Part shown: positions 16,418 to 24,922 of the stretch, one piece after another
Numbering within the stretch: the first letter of the stretch is position 1
How the letters are laid out: each line of letters starts with the position of its first letter
Assembly (NCBI RefSeq): GCF_002797535.1
Contig: NZ_PGFD01000001.1
Location: forward strand, 2,232,001 to 2,296,000
DNA length: 64,000 nt
DNA from: Chryseobacterium geocarposphaerae
GTDB taxonomy: Bacteria; Bacteroidota; Bacteroidia; Flavobacteriales; Weeksellaceae
Direction of reading: 5' to 3'
Made by a program: the position numbers and the translations under genes
Notes under the pieces: generated by a model
What the model saw: only the letters and a program-made list of their open reading frames with translations
The model's database searches: none
What the model was told of the DNA's origin: nothing

Positions 16418-17053
16418 TCATGTATTAGGTTGGGGTGTATATCTCAGATATGGCTTGATTTCCCTTACCCCTTTTGGGAATATTTTTTTAGCCTCCTCAG
16501 TGGAAACTGCCGGTGGAATAATAACATCTTCACCGTTTTTCCAATTAACCGGAGTGGCAATCTTATGAGAATCTACCAATTGTAGAGAATCTAAAACCCT
16601 TATAATCTCATTAAAGTTTCTTCCTGTAGACGTAGGATACGTAATAATCAATCTTACTTTTTTATCAGGGTCAATAATCAATAAAGAACGAACCGTTGCT
16701 GTTGCCGAGGCATTCGGATGTATAAAGTCATACAATTCAGAAATTTTCCGGTCTTTATCCGCTATAATGGGGAATTCCACTTCTGTATTCTGGGTTTCAT
16801 TAATGTCTTTTATCCAGTTTTGATGGTCTTCTACTCCATCCACACTTAAAGCAATCGTTTTTGTGTTCCTCTGTTCAAACTCAGATTTCAGCTTTGCTGT
16901 AAAGCCAAGTTCTGTAGTACATACCGGGGTATAATCTGCAGGATGAGAGAATAAGATTCCCCAGGAGTTTCCAAGAAAATCATAAAAATTCAAATTCCCG
17001 ATGGTAGACTCTGCATTAAAGTCTGGTGCTATATCTCCTAGTTTAATCGACAT
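16418..17053 (-). CDS. 1-Cys peroxiredoxin (Prx6 type)
   Basis: This thiol peroxidase reduces hydrogen peroxide and alkyl hydroperoxides. It has 211 residues, which fits the Prx6/1-Cys class with its long C-terminal extension. The active-site motif PADYTPVCTTELG places the peroxidatic cysteine at about residue 45. A conserved arginine lies in the PTSTGRNF context. No second cysteine in a 2-Cys position is seen. The C-terminal KGVREIKPYLRYTPQP is the family's dimer arm. It is divergent from mscS. Its promoter has full TTG-N19-TAAATTTG elements, and the -7 box sits inside a perfect palindrome, suggesting stress control. Confidence 0.93.
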   Translation of the reverse strand: MSIKLGDIAPDFNAESTIGNLNFYDFLGNSWGILFSHPADYTPVCTTELGFTAKLKSEFEQRNTKTIALSVDGVEDHQNWIKDINETQNTEVEFPIIADKDRKISELYDFIHPNASATATVRSLLIIDPDKKVRLIITYPTSTGRNFNEIIRVLDSLQLVDSHKIATPVNWKNGEDVIIPPAVSTEEAKKIFPKGVREIKPYLRYTPQPNT

Positions 17054-17069
17054 ATTAATTTGTTTTATT

Positions 17070-17090
17070 AGTCTACAAATTTAGTAGACT
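17070..17090. promoter_or_regulatory. Perfect palindrome over the peroxiredoxin -7 box
   Basis: The seven-base arms AGTCTAC (17070-17076) and GTAGACT (17084-17090) flank the seven bases AAATTTA. The spacer and adjoining base form the -7 element of the peroxiredoxin promoter on the minus strand. A regulator bound here would block transcription. Which regulator is unknown; a peroxide sensor is an inference. Confidence 0.6.
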
Positions 17091-17105
17091 TTTTGAGACT
17101 GGCAA
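17076..17105 (-). promoter_or_regulatory. Peroxiredoxin promoter, TTG-N19-TAAATTTG
   Basis: On the minus strand, TTG (17103-17105), a 19-base spacer and TAAATTTG (17076-17083) match the Bacteroidetes housekeeping consensus exactly. The predicted leader is about 15-20 bases. Confidence 0.8.
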
Positions 17106-17113
17106 AATTTTTG

Positions 17114-17143
17114 TTGAAAATTTCTAAAAAAAATTTAATTTTG
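17114..17143 (+). promoter_or_regulatory. mscS promoter, TTG-N19-TAATTTTG
   Basis: TTG (17114-17116), a 19-base spacer and TAATTTTG (17136-17143) match the consensus exactly. The ATG is eight bases beyond the box, so the message has almost no leader. Confidence 0.75.
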
Positions 17144-17150
17144 AATTTCT

Positions 17151-18035
17151 ATGGAGAAAACAGGCTTAAGATATGTAGATGTTGTATACAGGGTTTTGGA
17201 AAACTGGTACTTAACTTTTGCTGAACTCACCCCAAAACTGATCGTAGGAGTTATTGTATTTTCCTTTTTCCTTTTTACCAGCAAATATCTCAGCCAAATA
17301 GCGGTAAGACTTTTCCATAAATTTTTCCCAAAAAGCCAAAAAGAAAGTTCCCTTGTCGCTTTAATCAGCGTTTTCAGATTTTTAATTATGGTGATGGGAA
17401 CATTTATCACATTAGAAATCATGGGCTTCAGTGGTTTTCTCTGGAAGTTTATCGGAAGTTTAGGAGTAGCCGGGGTAATTGCCGGGGTTGCATTGAAGGA
17501 CTTAGTTTCCAGTATATTTTCAGGGATGCTGATTGGAATTGATAAAGCGTATAAAGTCGGCGATTACATTACTATAGGAACGCACTCAGGAACGGTGCAG
17601 GAAATTGGTTTTCTAACCACTAAAATCCTTACTGATGACGGAAAGAAGGCATACATTCCGAACCAGGTTGTTTTTAATGCTCCATTTTACAATATTACAG
17701 CTTCTCCTCAGCGAAGAATTATTTTAAATTTCGAAATTCCAGCTGATGAAGACATCAGCAAAGCTCAAAAAGGAATTTTAGAGGTTGTCAAAAACCTTGA
17801 AAACGTAGACCGCCTGGATAGCGTGGAAGTTATTTTCACGGACTTAAAACAGGGTGTTTTCAATCTGCAGGCAAAATTCTGGATGAAGATAGGGGCTAAT
17901 ATGGTTCAGCTCAAAAGCGAAGCCTACTTAAAAATAAAAGAGCGCCTGGATGCAGACGAAATTCAGCTGGTAACTCCAACAAGCATAAGCATCACAAATG
18001 GAGAAGCCGGTATCAATGAAAATCATGATAAATAA
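17151..18035 (+). CDS. Small-conductance mechanosensitive ion channel, MscS family
   Basis: This tension-gated inner-membrane channel releases solutes on hypo-osmotic shock. It has 294 residues, the size of E. coli MscS. Membrane helices lie at about 23-45 and 75-95. The pore-lining TM3, with its glycine/alanine ridge, is GSLGVAGVIAGVALKDLVSS (about 104-123). The MscS signature continues as SGMLIGIDKAYKVGDYI, then the beta domain (GTVQEIGFLTTKILTDDGKKAYIPN) and the alpha/beta C-terminal vestibule. It is divergent from the peroxiredoxin gene and has its own consensus promoter. Confidence 0.93.
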   Translation: MEKTGLRYVDVVYRVLENWYLTFAELTPKLIVGVIVFSFFLFTSKYLSQIAVRLFHKFFPKSQKESSLVALISVFRFLIMVMGTFITLEIMGFSGFLWKFIGSLGVAGVIAGVALKDLVSSIFSGMLIGIDKAYKVGDYITIGTHSGTVQEIGFLTTKILTDDGKKAYIPNQVVFNAPFYNITASPQRRIILNFEIPADEDISKAQKGILEVVKNLENVDRLDSVEVIFTDLKQGVFNLQAKFWMKIGANMVQLKSEAYLKIKERLDADEIQLVTPTSISITNGEAGINENHDK

Positions 18036-18036
18036 A

Positions 18037-18065
18037 AAAAAAGCAGTCGAATCGACTGCTTTTTT
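18037..18065. terminator. Bidirectional hairpin terminator
   Basis: The perfect arms aaaaaagcagtcga and tcgactgctttttt lie between the convergent mscS and metalloprotease genes. Confidence 0.85.
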
Positions 18066-18080
18066 ATTGAGGACTTAAAT

Positions 18081-20279
18081 TTACTTTCCGATAATTAGCT
18101 TTTCAGTTACTTTCTCTCCATTTTCTAAAGCAATTGAAATCAAATAATTTCCACTTGTAAGATCATTAACTTTCAATTTTGTTTCACCTTTAAAGCTTCC
18201 ATTTTTCACCAATCTTCCGGAAGCATCAAATAATGAATAATCAGCTTTTTGTGATTGATTTTTTAATTTAATATTTACTACATCATGAGAAGGATTAGGG
18301 TAGATTGAGAAGCCACTCTTTATTTCAGATTCTGAAGTTCCCAACGATTGAGTGATTGAGAAGTTTGAAGAATTTACTGCAAAATAGATATTATTAAGTG
18401 CTTTTACCATAATTCTTGCTGAGGCAACATTTTCATTAGGCAGTATCACAGATGCAGATCCGTTATTCGGAACACTTGCAGCCAACACTGTATTAAAAGT
18501 CAGACCTCCGTCTTTAGAAAGTAAAATCGTTACATTTTGAGTATTGATCGTTCCCGTATTGGTTCCTGCAACATTCCATGTAATATTGGTTGCTGTACCT
18601 CCAACATATGCTATATTACTCGTATGTGAAGAAACAGTGAAAGGGCCGTCATTAGTAACGGTTACTACCATTGCATCTCTTGCTGCCTGATTTCCTGTTG
18701 CTTTATTATCATTAACCAGCAAAGAGAAATTCAACGTTCTTGCAACACTTGGTGTAACCTCCCATTTTGGAATAAGGTTATTGGCAATTACAGAACTTAA
18801 CATAGGAAAATATCTTGAAGGAGAAGTTGTTGGTAACAAAGAGCGATATACAGGACCCGCCGTTGCTGTAGAAACCGGAGGCTGAGTATTTGACGTATTA
18901 TCATATTGTTCCCATAAATAAGTGATCGGATCTCCGTTAGGATCGGTACCAGTTCCTGTTAAAACAAAGGCCGTTCCATTAGGGATAATATAATCAGCTC
19001 CTGCATCTGCAGTTGGAACCAGATTATTATTAGAAACTTTCGCCGAACAATCTGTCGGTCTTTGTAGCACAGCATACATTTCTTGCACATTCGCAGCATG
19101 AAAATAAGCATCACTATTATTTTGAACATTGTTTGTTGATCCACAAATTCCTGCATAGGCCATAATAGTGCTGCCACTACCTGGTTCATATGCTGTAGGG
19201 TTGTTGGCATTCCCACTGCATGAACCAGTATTAGCTCTGAACGTATGGTTTCCACCAAACTGATGTCCCATCTCATGCGCAACATAATCGATATCAAAGG
19301 GATCACCAACCGGAGCACCTGAACCGGTAACTCCTCTTGCTTTATTTGATGTACATACTGATCCTAAATAGGCAACACCACCTCCACCGGTACTGAAAAC
19401 ATGGCCAATATCGTAATTAGCAGTCCCTATTACAGTATTGATATTAGTCTGATTTTGACCTAACATTGTAGATCCATCGTTATTTGTATAAGGATCAGTA
19501 GCAGCATTAGTATAAATCAATAAACTATTATTGGCTATCATTACCATGGTAGAGGATATTGTTTTTTCGTAAACACCATTTACTCTAGTCATCGTTGTAG
19601 CCATTGCAGCAAGCGCGCCTGCCACTGTTCCTCCATGAAAAATTGTATATTCTCCTGTTGCCGCTAAAGCCAATCTATATGTTCTGAATTGCCCATCAGA
19701 AACCAAGGGTGCTTTACTAGCAGATCCATTATTTTTTAAATTATCAAGTTCATTTTCAACATGACATTCAAAAAGTCGGTCATTTTTAGGTAAATCTTTT
19801 CTTTTATACAGGATGAAGGAAGAATGATCTTTTGTGTAACTATCCAGATAGCTTATTTCCCAATTGTCAAAATACATTACACTGATCCCTGTCTGCGGTG
19901 TAAGACTGAAACGGATCGAGTTTTCCGGGTGACCTTTTTGCCATCCAACATACGAGCGAATCTCCGGAAATTTAGCCTGTAACTCAGGCTCCATTACAGG
20001 GGCTTCTTGAATAATATAATCTCTTATTTTTCCGTCTGAATCGGGAAATTTAATAACTAAACTTTCGTCTTTGGAAAAACGTTGTGGAGCACTTTTAAGA
20101 TCAGCTTTTATTTTGTCTAAATCCAGCTGATACAAAGAAAAAGCAGTAGGTGTCGTCCATCTTGGACTTAAATCTTCTCTACTTACTTTTTGATCTTTGA
20201 GTTTTGTCCAATAATTCTGCTGGCTAAATGCCTGCACCGCTATTAAAAGACACGAAACAATAAATGGTTTAGTTTTCAT
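18081..20279 (-). CDS. Secreted reprolysin-type zinc metalloprotease with T9SS sorting domain
   Basis: The protein has 732 residues. The signal peptide is MKTKPFIVSCLLIAVQAFS. A propeptide-like region (about 25-185) precedes a metzincin catalytic domain (about 190-405). Its zinc site HEMGHQFGGNHTF near 335-347 follows HExxHxxGxxH, and the downstream SGSTIMAYAGICG contains the methionine of the Met-turn. A beta-sandwich region (about 415-520, AGADYIIPNGTAFVLTGTGTD) and another beta domain follow. The C-terminal about 75 residues form a type A T9SS sorting domain (SGFSIYPNPSHDVVNIKL to EKLIIGK). It is exported through the type IX system and either surface-attached or released. Substrates are extracellular proteins, otherwise unknown. 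Confidence 0.92.
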   Translation of the reverse strand: MKTKPFIVSCLLIAVQAFSQQNYWTKLKDQKVSREDLSPRWTTPTAFSLYQLDLDKIKADLKSAPQRFSKDESLVIKFPDSDGKIRDYIIQEAPVMEPELQAKFPEIRSYVGWQKGHPENSIRFSLTPQTGISVMYFDNWEISYLDSYTKDHSSFILYKRKDLPKNDRLFECHVENELDNLKNNGSASKAPLVSDGQFRTYRLALAATGEYTIFHGGTVAGALAAMATTMTRVNGVYEKTISSTMVMIANNSLLIYTNAATDPYTNNDGSTMLGQNQTNINTVIGTANYDIGHVFSTGGGGVAYLGSVCTSNKARGVTGSGAPVGDPFDIDYVAHEMGHQFGGNHTFRANTGSCSGNANNPTAYEPGSGSTIMAYAGICGSTNNVQNNSDAYFHAANVQEMYAVLQRPTDCSAKVSNNNLVPTADAGADYIIPNGTAFVLTGTGTDPNGDPITYLWEQYDNTSNTQPPVSTATAGPVYRSLLPTTSPSRYFPMLSSVIANNLIPKWEVTPSVARTLNFSLLVNDNKATGNQAARDAMVVTVTNDGPFTVSSHTSNIAYVGGTATNITWNVAGTNTGTINTQNVTILLSKDGGLTFNTVLAASVPNNGSASVILPNENVASARIMVKALNNIYFAVNSSNFSITQSLGTSESEIKSGFSIYPNPSHDVVNIKLKNQSQKADYSLFDASGRLVKNGSFKGETKLKVNDLTSGNYLISIALENGEKVTEKLIIGK

Positions 20280-20504
20280 GATCGTAATTTATATATTAAT
20301 ATTAGTGGCTGATTGGTTTCTCTTATTTTAAAAGATTAACTACTTATTATTATGGCGTAATAAAAAGAAAATCCTTGCTTATAATAAATAATAAAAGAGA
20401 ATAATTAGGAAATAAAAAGGAAAAACCATAAAGGATATTCATTTTAAAACCCAATTATTGTAAAAATAATAATTTAAAAATGAATACATTACATTTTAAC
20501 AAAA

Positions 20505-20533
20505 AAAACCGTTCCAAAAAATGAAACGGTTTT
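20505..20533 (-). terminator. sucC terminator
   Basis: The arms aaaaccgtt and aacggtttt surround an 11-base loop, followed by a T-run on the minus strand. The rest of 20280-20555 holds only AT-rich sequence and the protease promoter region. Confidence 0.8.
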
Positions 20534-20555
20534 AAGCTTTATATAAAATTTTAGA

Positions 20556-21746
20556 TTAAGCTAAAACTTCTTTTACTTTGTTGGCTGCTTCTTCCAAAGT
20601 AATTGCAGAATGAACAGGAAGTCCAGACTCGTCAATTAATTTTTTAGCTTCTACAGCATTAGTTCCCTGCAATCTTACGATCAATGGAACAGGAAGGCTT
20701 CCCATCGCTTTGTAAGCATCTACAACCCCCTGAGCAACTCTGTCACATCTTACGATACCTCCGAAGATGTTGATTAGGATTGCTTTTACGTTCGGATCTC
20801 TTAAGATGATTCCGAAAGCAGTCTGTACTCTTTGAGCATCTGCAGTACCTCCTACGTCAAGGAAGTTAGCAGGGTTACCACCTGATAATTTGATGATATC
20901 CATAGTTGCCATTGCAAGACCAGCTCCGTTTACCATACAAGCAACGTTACCATCAAGTTTTACGAAATTAAGACCTGCTTCACCAGCTTCAACATCCATT
21001 GGATCTTCTTCTCTTGTATCTCTAAGTTCAGCTAAATCTTTGTGACGGAATAATGAGTTATCATCCAAAGTTACTTTAGCATCTACAGCGATAATCTTGT
21101 TATCAGAAGTTTTCAAAACCGGGTTGATTTCGAAAAGAGATGCATCAATACCTGTATAAGCATTGTAAAGAGAACCGATGAATTTTACGAATTCTTTGAA
21201 AGCATTCCCTTCAAGACCTAGGTTGAAAGCAATTTTTCTAGCCTGGAAACCTTGAAGACCTAAAGCAGGATCAATGATTTCTTTGTGGATTAAGTGAGGT
21301 GTTACTTCAGCAACGTGCTCAATATCCATACCACCTTCAGTAGAATATACGATTGTATTTTTACCTTCAGCTCTGTCTAATAGAATAGAAACATAAAATT
21401 CTTTAGTTTCTGACTCTCCCGGATAATATACATCCTCTGCAACCAAAACAGAATTTACTTTTTTACCTTCAGCAGAAGTTTGTGGAGTTACCAACTGCAT
21501 TCCGATGATGTTCTGAGCGTTTTCCTTAAGCTTATCCATGTTTGGAGAGAACTTTACACCACCACCTTTACCACGACCACCTGCGTGGATCTGAGCTTTT
21601 ACTACCCACCCTTGAGCGCCAGTTTCAGCCGTTAGTTTTTCAGCAGCAGCTACCGCTTCATCTACGTTGTTTGCTACGAAACCACGTTGGATTGCTACTC
21701 CATACTTTGATAAAATCTCTTTTGATTGATACTCGTGAAGATTCAT
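20556..21746 (-). CDS. sucC: Succinate-CoA ligase (ADP-forming), beta subunit
   Basis: This is the beta subunit of the TCA-cycle enzyme that interconverts succinyl-CoA and succinate with ATP or GTP formation. It has 396 residues. It starts with the family motif MNLHEYQSKEILSKYGV. The ATP-grasp domain spans about 5-240 (VVKAQIHAGGRGKGGGVK; DASLFEINPVL), and the CoA-ligase domain about 245-390 (MVNGAGLAMATMDIIKLSGGNPANFLDVGG; INIFGGIVRCD). The sucD partner is not adjacent in this window, so the subunits are encoded separately. A consensus promoter lies upstream and a hairpin terminator downstream. Confidence 0.97.
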   Translation of the reverse strand: MNLHEYQSKEILSKYGVAIQRGFVANNVDEAVAAAEKLTAETGAQGWVVKAQIHAGGRGKGGGVKFSPNMDKLKENAQNIIGMQLVTPQTSAEGKKVNSVLVAEDVYYPGESETKEFYVSILLDRAEGKNTIVYSTEGGMDIEHVAEVTPHLIHKEIIDPALGLQGFQARKIAFNLGLEGNAFKEFVKFIGSLYNAYTGIDASLFEINPVLKTSDNKIIAVDAKVTLDDNSLFRHKDLAELRDTREEDPMDVEAGEAGLNFVKLDGNVACMVNGAGLAMATMDIIKLSGGNPANFLDVGGTADAQRVQTAFGIILRDPNVKAILINIFGGIVRCDRVAQGVVDAYKAMGSLPVPLIVRLQGTNAVEAKKLIDESGLPVHSAITLEEAANKVKEVLA

Positions 21747-21784
21747 ATTATTTTTATTATTTTATTTTAAAATTTAAAGGTTGA

Positions 21785-21814
21785 CAAATTTACTAAAAAG
21801 ACACGGAAGTTCAA
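21785..21814 (-). promoter_or_regulatory. sucC promoter, TTG-N19-TAAATTTG
   Basis: On the minus strand, TTG (21812-21814), a 19-base spacer and TAAATTTG (21785-21792) match the consensus exactly. The predicted leader is about 32 bases. Confidence 0.8.
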
Positions 21815-21877
21815 GTTTATTGACTTAAAAATTAAAGCTCGTCTGACTTGATTTTTAACATATCCTTTAAATTCACT

Positions 21878-23155
21878 TTATTCTTCGGATAATTTCTCAG
21901 ATTGAGATCCGATAAACGGGATTTTTGGAGCCAGAAAATAACCGGTTAAGCTTGCAAAAAGTATTGGAACAAAATAGGTAAAACCTGTTAAAGTCCCCAG
22001 AATGATCGTTGTGCTCATTGGTGTTCTTGTGACACAGGCATTAATGGCAGCCATACAGCTTACAATAGCCAATGTAGTATCTATCGTTGGAAATAAGTTA
22101 TGAATAATTAACCCCAAAGTTGTTCCTACAAAGAAAAGAGGAATAATAAAACCACCTCTCCATCCTGAAGTTACAGTAATTGCTATTGCTAAAATTTTGA
22201 AAACTAAAACAACAATTAAAAAACTCAGCGCAAAATTTCCGTTGATTAACTGGTTGATTTCATTATGTCCGAAATATCTTGTAATGGGAAAATAAAAAGC
22301 AATGATTCCCAGTATAATTCCACCTACCAAAGTTTTAATGTAAATCGGGAGTTTTCTGTATTCAAAAACCCTTTTGAAAAACTTAACCACAAAAATAAAA
22401 ATCCAGCCAAATAAAGTTCCTACCGCACCGAAAGCAGTAGCATAAGCAAAATCGTAAACTCCAGTATAATGATAAGCCTTCAGATCCCAGGTCGCTCCAA
22501 TTCCCAAATGGATGATCAGAGCAAACATCACATAGCTGAAACAGCTCGCCACCAATGCAGGAATAATGGCTCTATAGTATTCAACAGCATGTTTATGATG
22601 AAGAATTTCCAGTGAGAATAAGCTTCCTCCAAGCGGAGCCCCGAAAAGTGCAGTGAAACCCGACGCCATTCCCGCAATACTCAAAGAACGCAACTCTTCA
22701 CCTTTCAATCTGAATATTTTTCCCAGCCAGGTTCCTGTAGAGCCCGTCACCTGAACCAAAGGAGCTTCCGGACCTAAACTTCCACCCGATGCTACACAAA
22801 AAAGCGATGACAAAATCATGGAAGGATTATTTTTCGGATCCAATTTTCCTTTATTAAACCTGATATTGTTAACAATCAGATGAATTTCTCCCGGATCACC
22901 GATAAAGTGAATGACTAAACCCGCCAGTAAACCGCAAATTGCCATCGTCGGAATTACCATCCAACCCTGAAATTCGGCTAAAAATTCTGTAAAGTGTTCC
23001 AGAACAATCCAATAAAGCCCGGCAATAATCCCGCCAACCAATCCTGTAATCGCCCACACAAAAAAAGTACGGCTGAATACAAAAGGATTGAATCTGATGG
23101 GCTGATCCAAAAGATTAAATGTTTTGATGAGTCTTCGTCTTCTATTGATTCTCAT
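21878..23155 (-). CDS. ClC-family chloride channel / H+-Cl- antiporter
   Basis: The protein has 425 residues with ten or more hydrophobic helices and a basic N-terminus (MRINRRRRLIK). ClC motifs are present: GGSLGPEAPLVQVTGS near 122-137, with the glutamate in the GPEAP position, then FTALFGAPLGGSLFSLE and the C-terminal GWRGGFIIPLFFVGTTLG with ACVTRTPMSTTIIL. No C-terminal CBS domains follow, so it resembles bacterial EriC/ClcA-type exchangers. The gating-glutamate motif differs from the usual GREGP, so channel versus exchanger behaviour is uncertain. It lies downstream of the HMG-CoA reductase operon after a 140-base gap. Confidence 0.88.
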   Translation of the reverse strand: MRINRRRRLIKTFNLLDQPIRFNPFVFSRTFFVWAITGLVGGIIAGLYWIVLEHFTEFLAEFQGWMVIPTMAICGLLAGLVIHFIGDPGEIHLIVNNIRFNKGKLDPKNNPSMILSSLFCVASGGSLGPEAPLVQVTGSTGTWLGKIFRLKGEELRSLSIAGMASGFTALFGAPLGGSLFSLEILHHKHAVEYYRAIIPALVASCFSYVMFALIIHLGIGATWDLKAYHYTGVYDFAYATAFGAVGTLFGWIFIFVVKFFKRVFEYRKLPIYIKTLVGGIILGIIAFYFPITRYFGHNEINQLINGNFALSFLIVVLVFKILAIAITVTSGWRGGFIIPLFFVGTTLGLIIHNLFPTIDTTLAIVSCMAAINACVTRTPMSTTIILGTLTGFTYFVPILFASLTGYFLAPKIPFIGSQSEKLSEE

Positions 23156-23296
23156 TTTAATTCATTAAATATTAAGATCATCATTTGTTTTTAATATTTT
23201 CGAATTTTGAAATGCTTAATTGAAATACTTCAAGAACCTCAGCATGACATCGCTAATACTACGTGCTTTGACGCTCGCTTCGCTCGCTCCTCCATT

Positions 23297-23683
23297 TTAA
23301 ATTCTGTCTTTCGCAAAATGGAAAATCAGCATCAACCAGCTTAGAATCATTAATAATCCTCCGAGCGGTGTAATCGGTCCTAAAAATTTAAGATTTACAC
23401 CAAAATAATCTTGTAGACTCAGGAAATAAATACTTACTGAGAATAAAAATGTTCCGGCAATCATTAAAATTGAGGTCCATTTTTCTGATGAAGTTTCAAA
23501 CTTCAAAATGTAGCCGATAATTAATAAGAAAAATGCAGCATACATTTGATATCTTACTCCTGTTTCAAAACTTTCCAGTCTCTCCACAGATAAAATTTTC
23601 TTCAAGGCATGTGCTCCGAATGCACCAAGAATTACGGAAAGCATTCCGTAAACTGCTCCAAAAACTAAAGTAACTGTTTTCAT
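23297..23683 (-). CDS. DUF423 family membrane protein
   Basis: The protein has 128 residues and four predicted membrane helices. The family start MKTVTLVFGAVYGMLSVILGAFGAHALKK is followed by FETGVRYQMYAAFFLLIIG and TPLGGLLMILSWLMLIF, matching the YgdD/DUF423 small inner-membrane proteins. Their function is unknown. It begins one base after the stop of the preceding gene, as the last member of a four-gene operon headed by HMG-CoA reductase. Confidence 0.88.
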   Translation of the reverse strand: MKTVTLVFGAVYGMLSVILGAFGAHALKKILSVERLESFETGVRYQMYAAFFLLIIGYILKFETSSEKWTSILMIAGTFLFSVSIYFLSLQDYFGVNLKFLGPITPLGGLLMILSWLMLIFHFAKDRI

Positions 23684-23684
23684 T

Positions 23685-24755
23685 TTATAATTCTTCTAAT
23701 TCTAGTTTCAAATATTTTTTTGTTTTATAATCCTGCCAGGTTCCAACAATAGTGTTGCCTTTCAGCTCCGCTTCTACTAAAGCTCTAAAAATCCATTGGT
23801 TGGTTTCTTCACTATAGTAATCATTTTCTATTATAGAGATATGATTTCCTTTGATGTTGCCATTCCATTCAATCAGCTTTTTAGTTTTATCATACCAGTA
23901 CTTTGCAGAAAAAGAACCATCTTGATACACCTTGCCGATCAAAACTGTGATGGGGTATTTGCCATCAATTTTTCCTTTATATAATTTATTGCTAAAACTC
24001 GTTCTGTCAGTTTTTTCCGAATCTGACAGCAAATTTTTCGCATAAGGACTCCAGTATTTTTCCAACTGTTTATAAGGAAACTCTACAACATGACTTCCTA
24101 AATCATCCAACGCTCTCATCGCATGATTCGAGCATCTTCCGGCAACAAAGGTTAATTTATCTTTGCTGAAACGATATTCAATATCTTCCAAAGTAAAATC
24201 CATGAAACAATCTTCGTAAATAGCAATCTGATCTGCCACTTCTTCCGACGGATTCTTCTCAGATTTTAACTGAGCAAGAAAATCACCGACCTCTTTTTTA
24301 ATACTTTTCTGAATTAAATTTTCAACCGTTTTCACGGAACCGGATTGAAATAAATCTTTAGCGTTAATAAAATTTCCCGTTCTCAGATCAAAATTCTTCC
24401 AGATTGAAAAACCTTCAGGATAAGCGCCTGAAGCTTCTCCATCTAACGCAAGACTCAATATGTTTTTTGGTGTCTCCAGCTTTTCCCAACTATAAAAATA
24501 GACATAATTGGAATAGGAAGTCTTTCCCGTAGAAACCAGCTTAAATGGATTTTCTGAAGATCCGGGAATGTATTCCAACTGGTCAACCTGCAAAAAGGTA
24601 TTGATTTTATTTTCCACTCTGGGATTTACAGCATAAGAAATCACCGGAAAAACAGTGTCTTCAGATTTTGGAGGCAAATCCTTAATGGTTAAACTTTTCT
24701 GTTGTGAAAAACTTAAGCCGGAAATCAGCAGAAAAAATATAATTTTCTTTTTCAC
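23685..24755 (-). CDS. Secreted protein with DUF3298/RsiV-like region
   Basis: The protein has 356 residues. The frame opens with GTG at 24755, and MKKKIIFFLLISGLSFSQQ is a signal peptide. A long region (about 70-240) has the pattern of DUF3298 proteins (SLALDGEASGAYPEGFSIWKNFDLRTGNFINAKDLF; VEFPYKQLEKYWSPYAKNLL). The C-terminal about 100 residues (KGKIDGKYPITVLIGKVYQDGSFSAKYWYDK) form a beta-rich module that recurs in Bacteroidetes secreted proteins. The assignment rests on pattern only. The GTG overlaps the TAG stop of the upstream 55-residue gene by one base (TAGTG), implying translational coupling. Confidence 0.65.
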   Translation of the reverse strand: MKKKIIFFLLISGLSFSQQKSLTIKDLPPKSEDTVFPVISYAVNPRVENKINTFLQVDQLEYIPGSSENPFKLVSTGKTSYSNYVYFYSWEKLETPKNILSLALDGEASGAYPEGFSIWKNFDLRTGNFINAKDLFQSGSVKTVENLIQKSIKKEVGDFLAQLKSEKNPSEEVADQIAIYEDCFMDFTLEDIEYRFSKDKLTFVAGRCSNHAMRALDDLGSHVVEFPYKQLEKYWSPYAKNLLSDSEKTDRTSFSNKLYKGKIDGKYPITVLIGKVYQDGSFSAKYWYDKTKKLIEWNGNIKGNHISIIENDYYSEETNQWIFRALVEAELKGNTIVGTWQDYKTKKYLKLELEEL

Positions 24756-24922
24756 TATGCAGGATGTAAAAAATATGAAGTTAGCTTGCCAATCAGTATT
24801 ACAACCCCTAAAATGATAAACATGATAGCAAATCTTTTAGAACTTCTGAATCCGGGATGATTGGTTTTCTTTAAAAACAAACCAAAGATTAAGAAGATAA
24901 TGGCAAAAATAATTTGTAGCAT
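24755..24922 (-). CDS. Small 55-residue membrane protein between HMG-CoA reductase and the DUF3298-like gene
   Basis: An ATG at 24922-24920 overlaps the HMG-CoA reductase TAA by one base (TAATG). The frame ends in TAG at 24757-24755, overlapping the next GTG start by one base. It encodes two hydrophobic helices, LQIIFAIIFLIFGLFL and FAIMFIILGVVILIGKL, joined by the basic turn KKTNHPGFRSSKR. The one-base overlaps at both ends and the clean two-helix topology make it a real gene. I do not recognise the family. Function unknown. Confidence 0.75.
   Translation of the reverse strand: MLQIIFAIIFLIFGLFLKKTNHPGFRSSKRFAIMFIILGVVILIGKLTSYFLHPA

Noticed and set aside
23255..23290. GC-rich word cgctcgcttcgctcgctcc near a possible repeat or terminator
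   Set aside because: It forms a short direct repeat (GCGAGC twice) and not a hairpin. A single occurrence in the window gives nothing to support a function.
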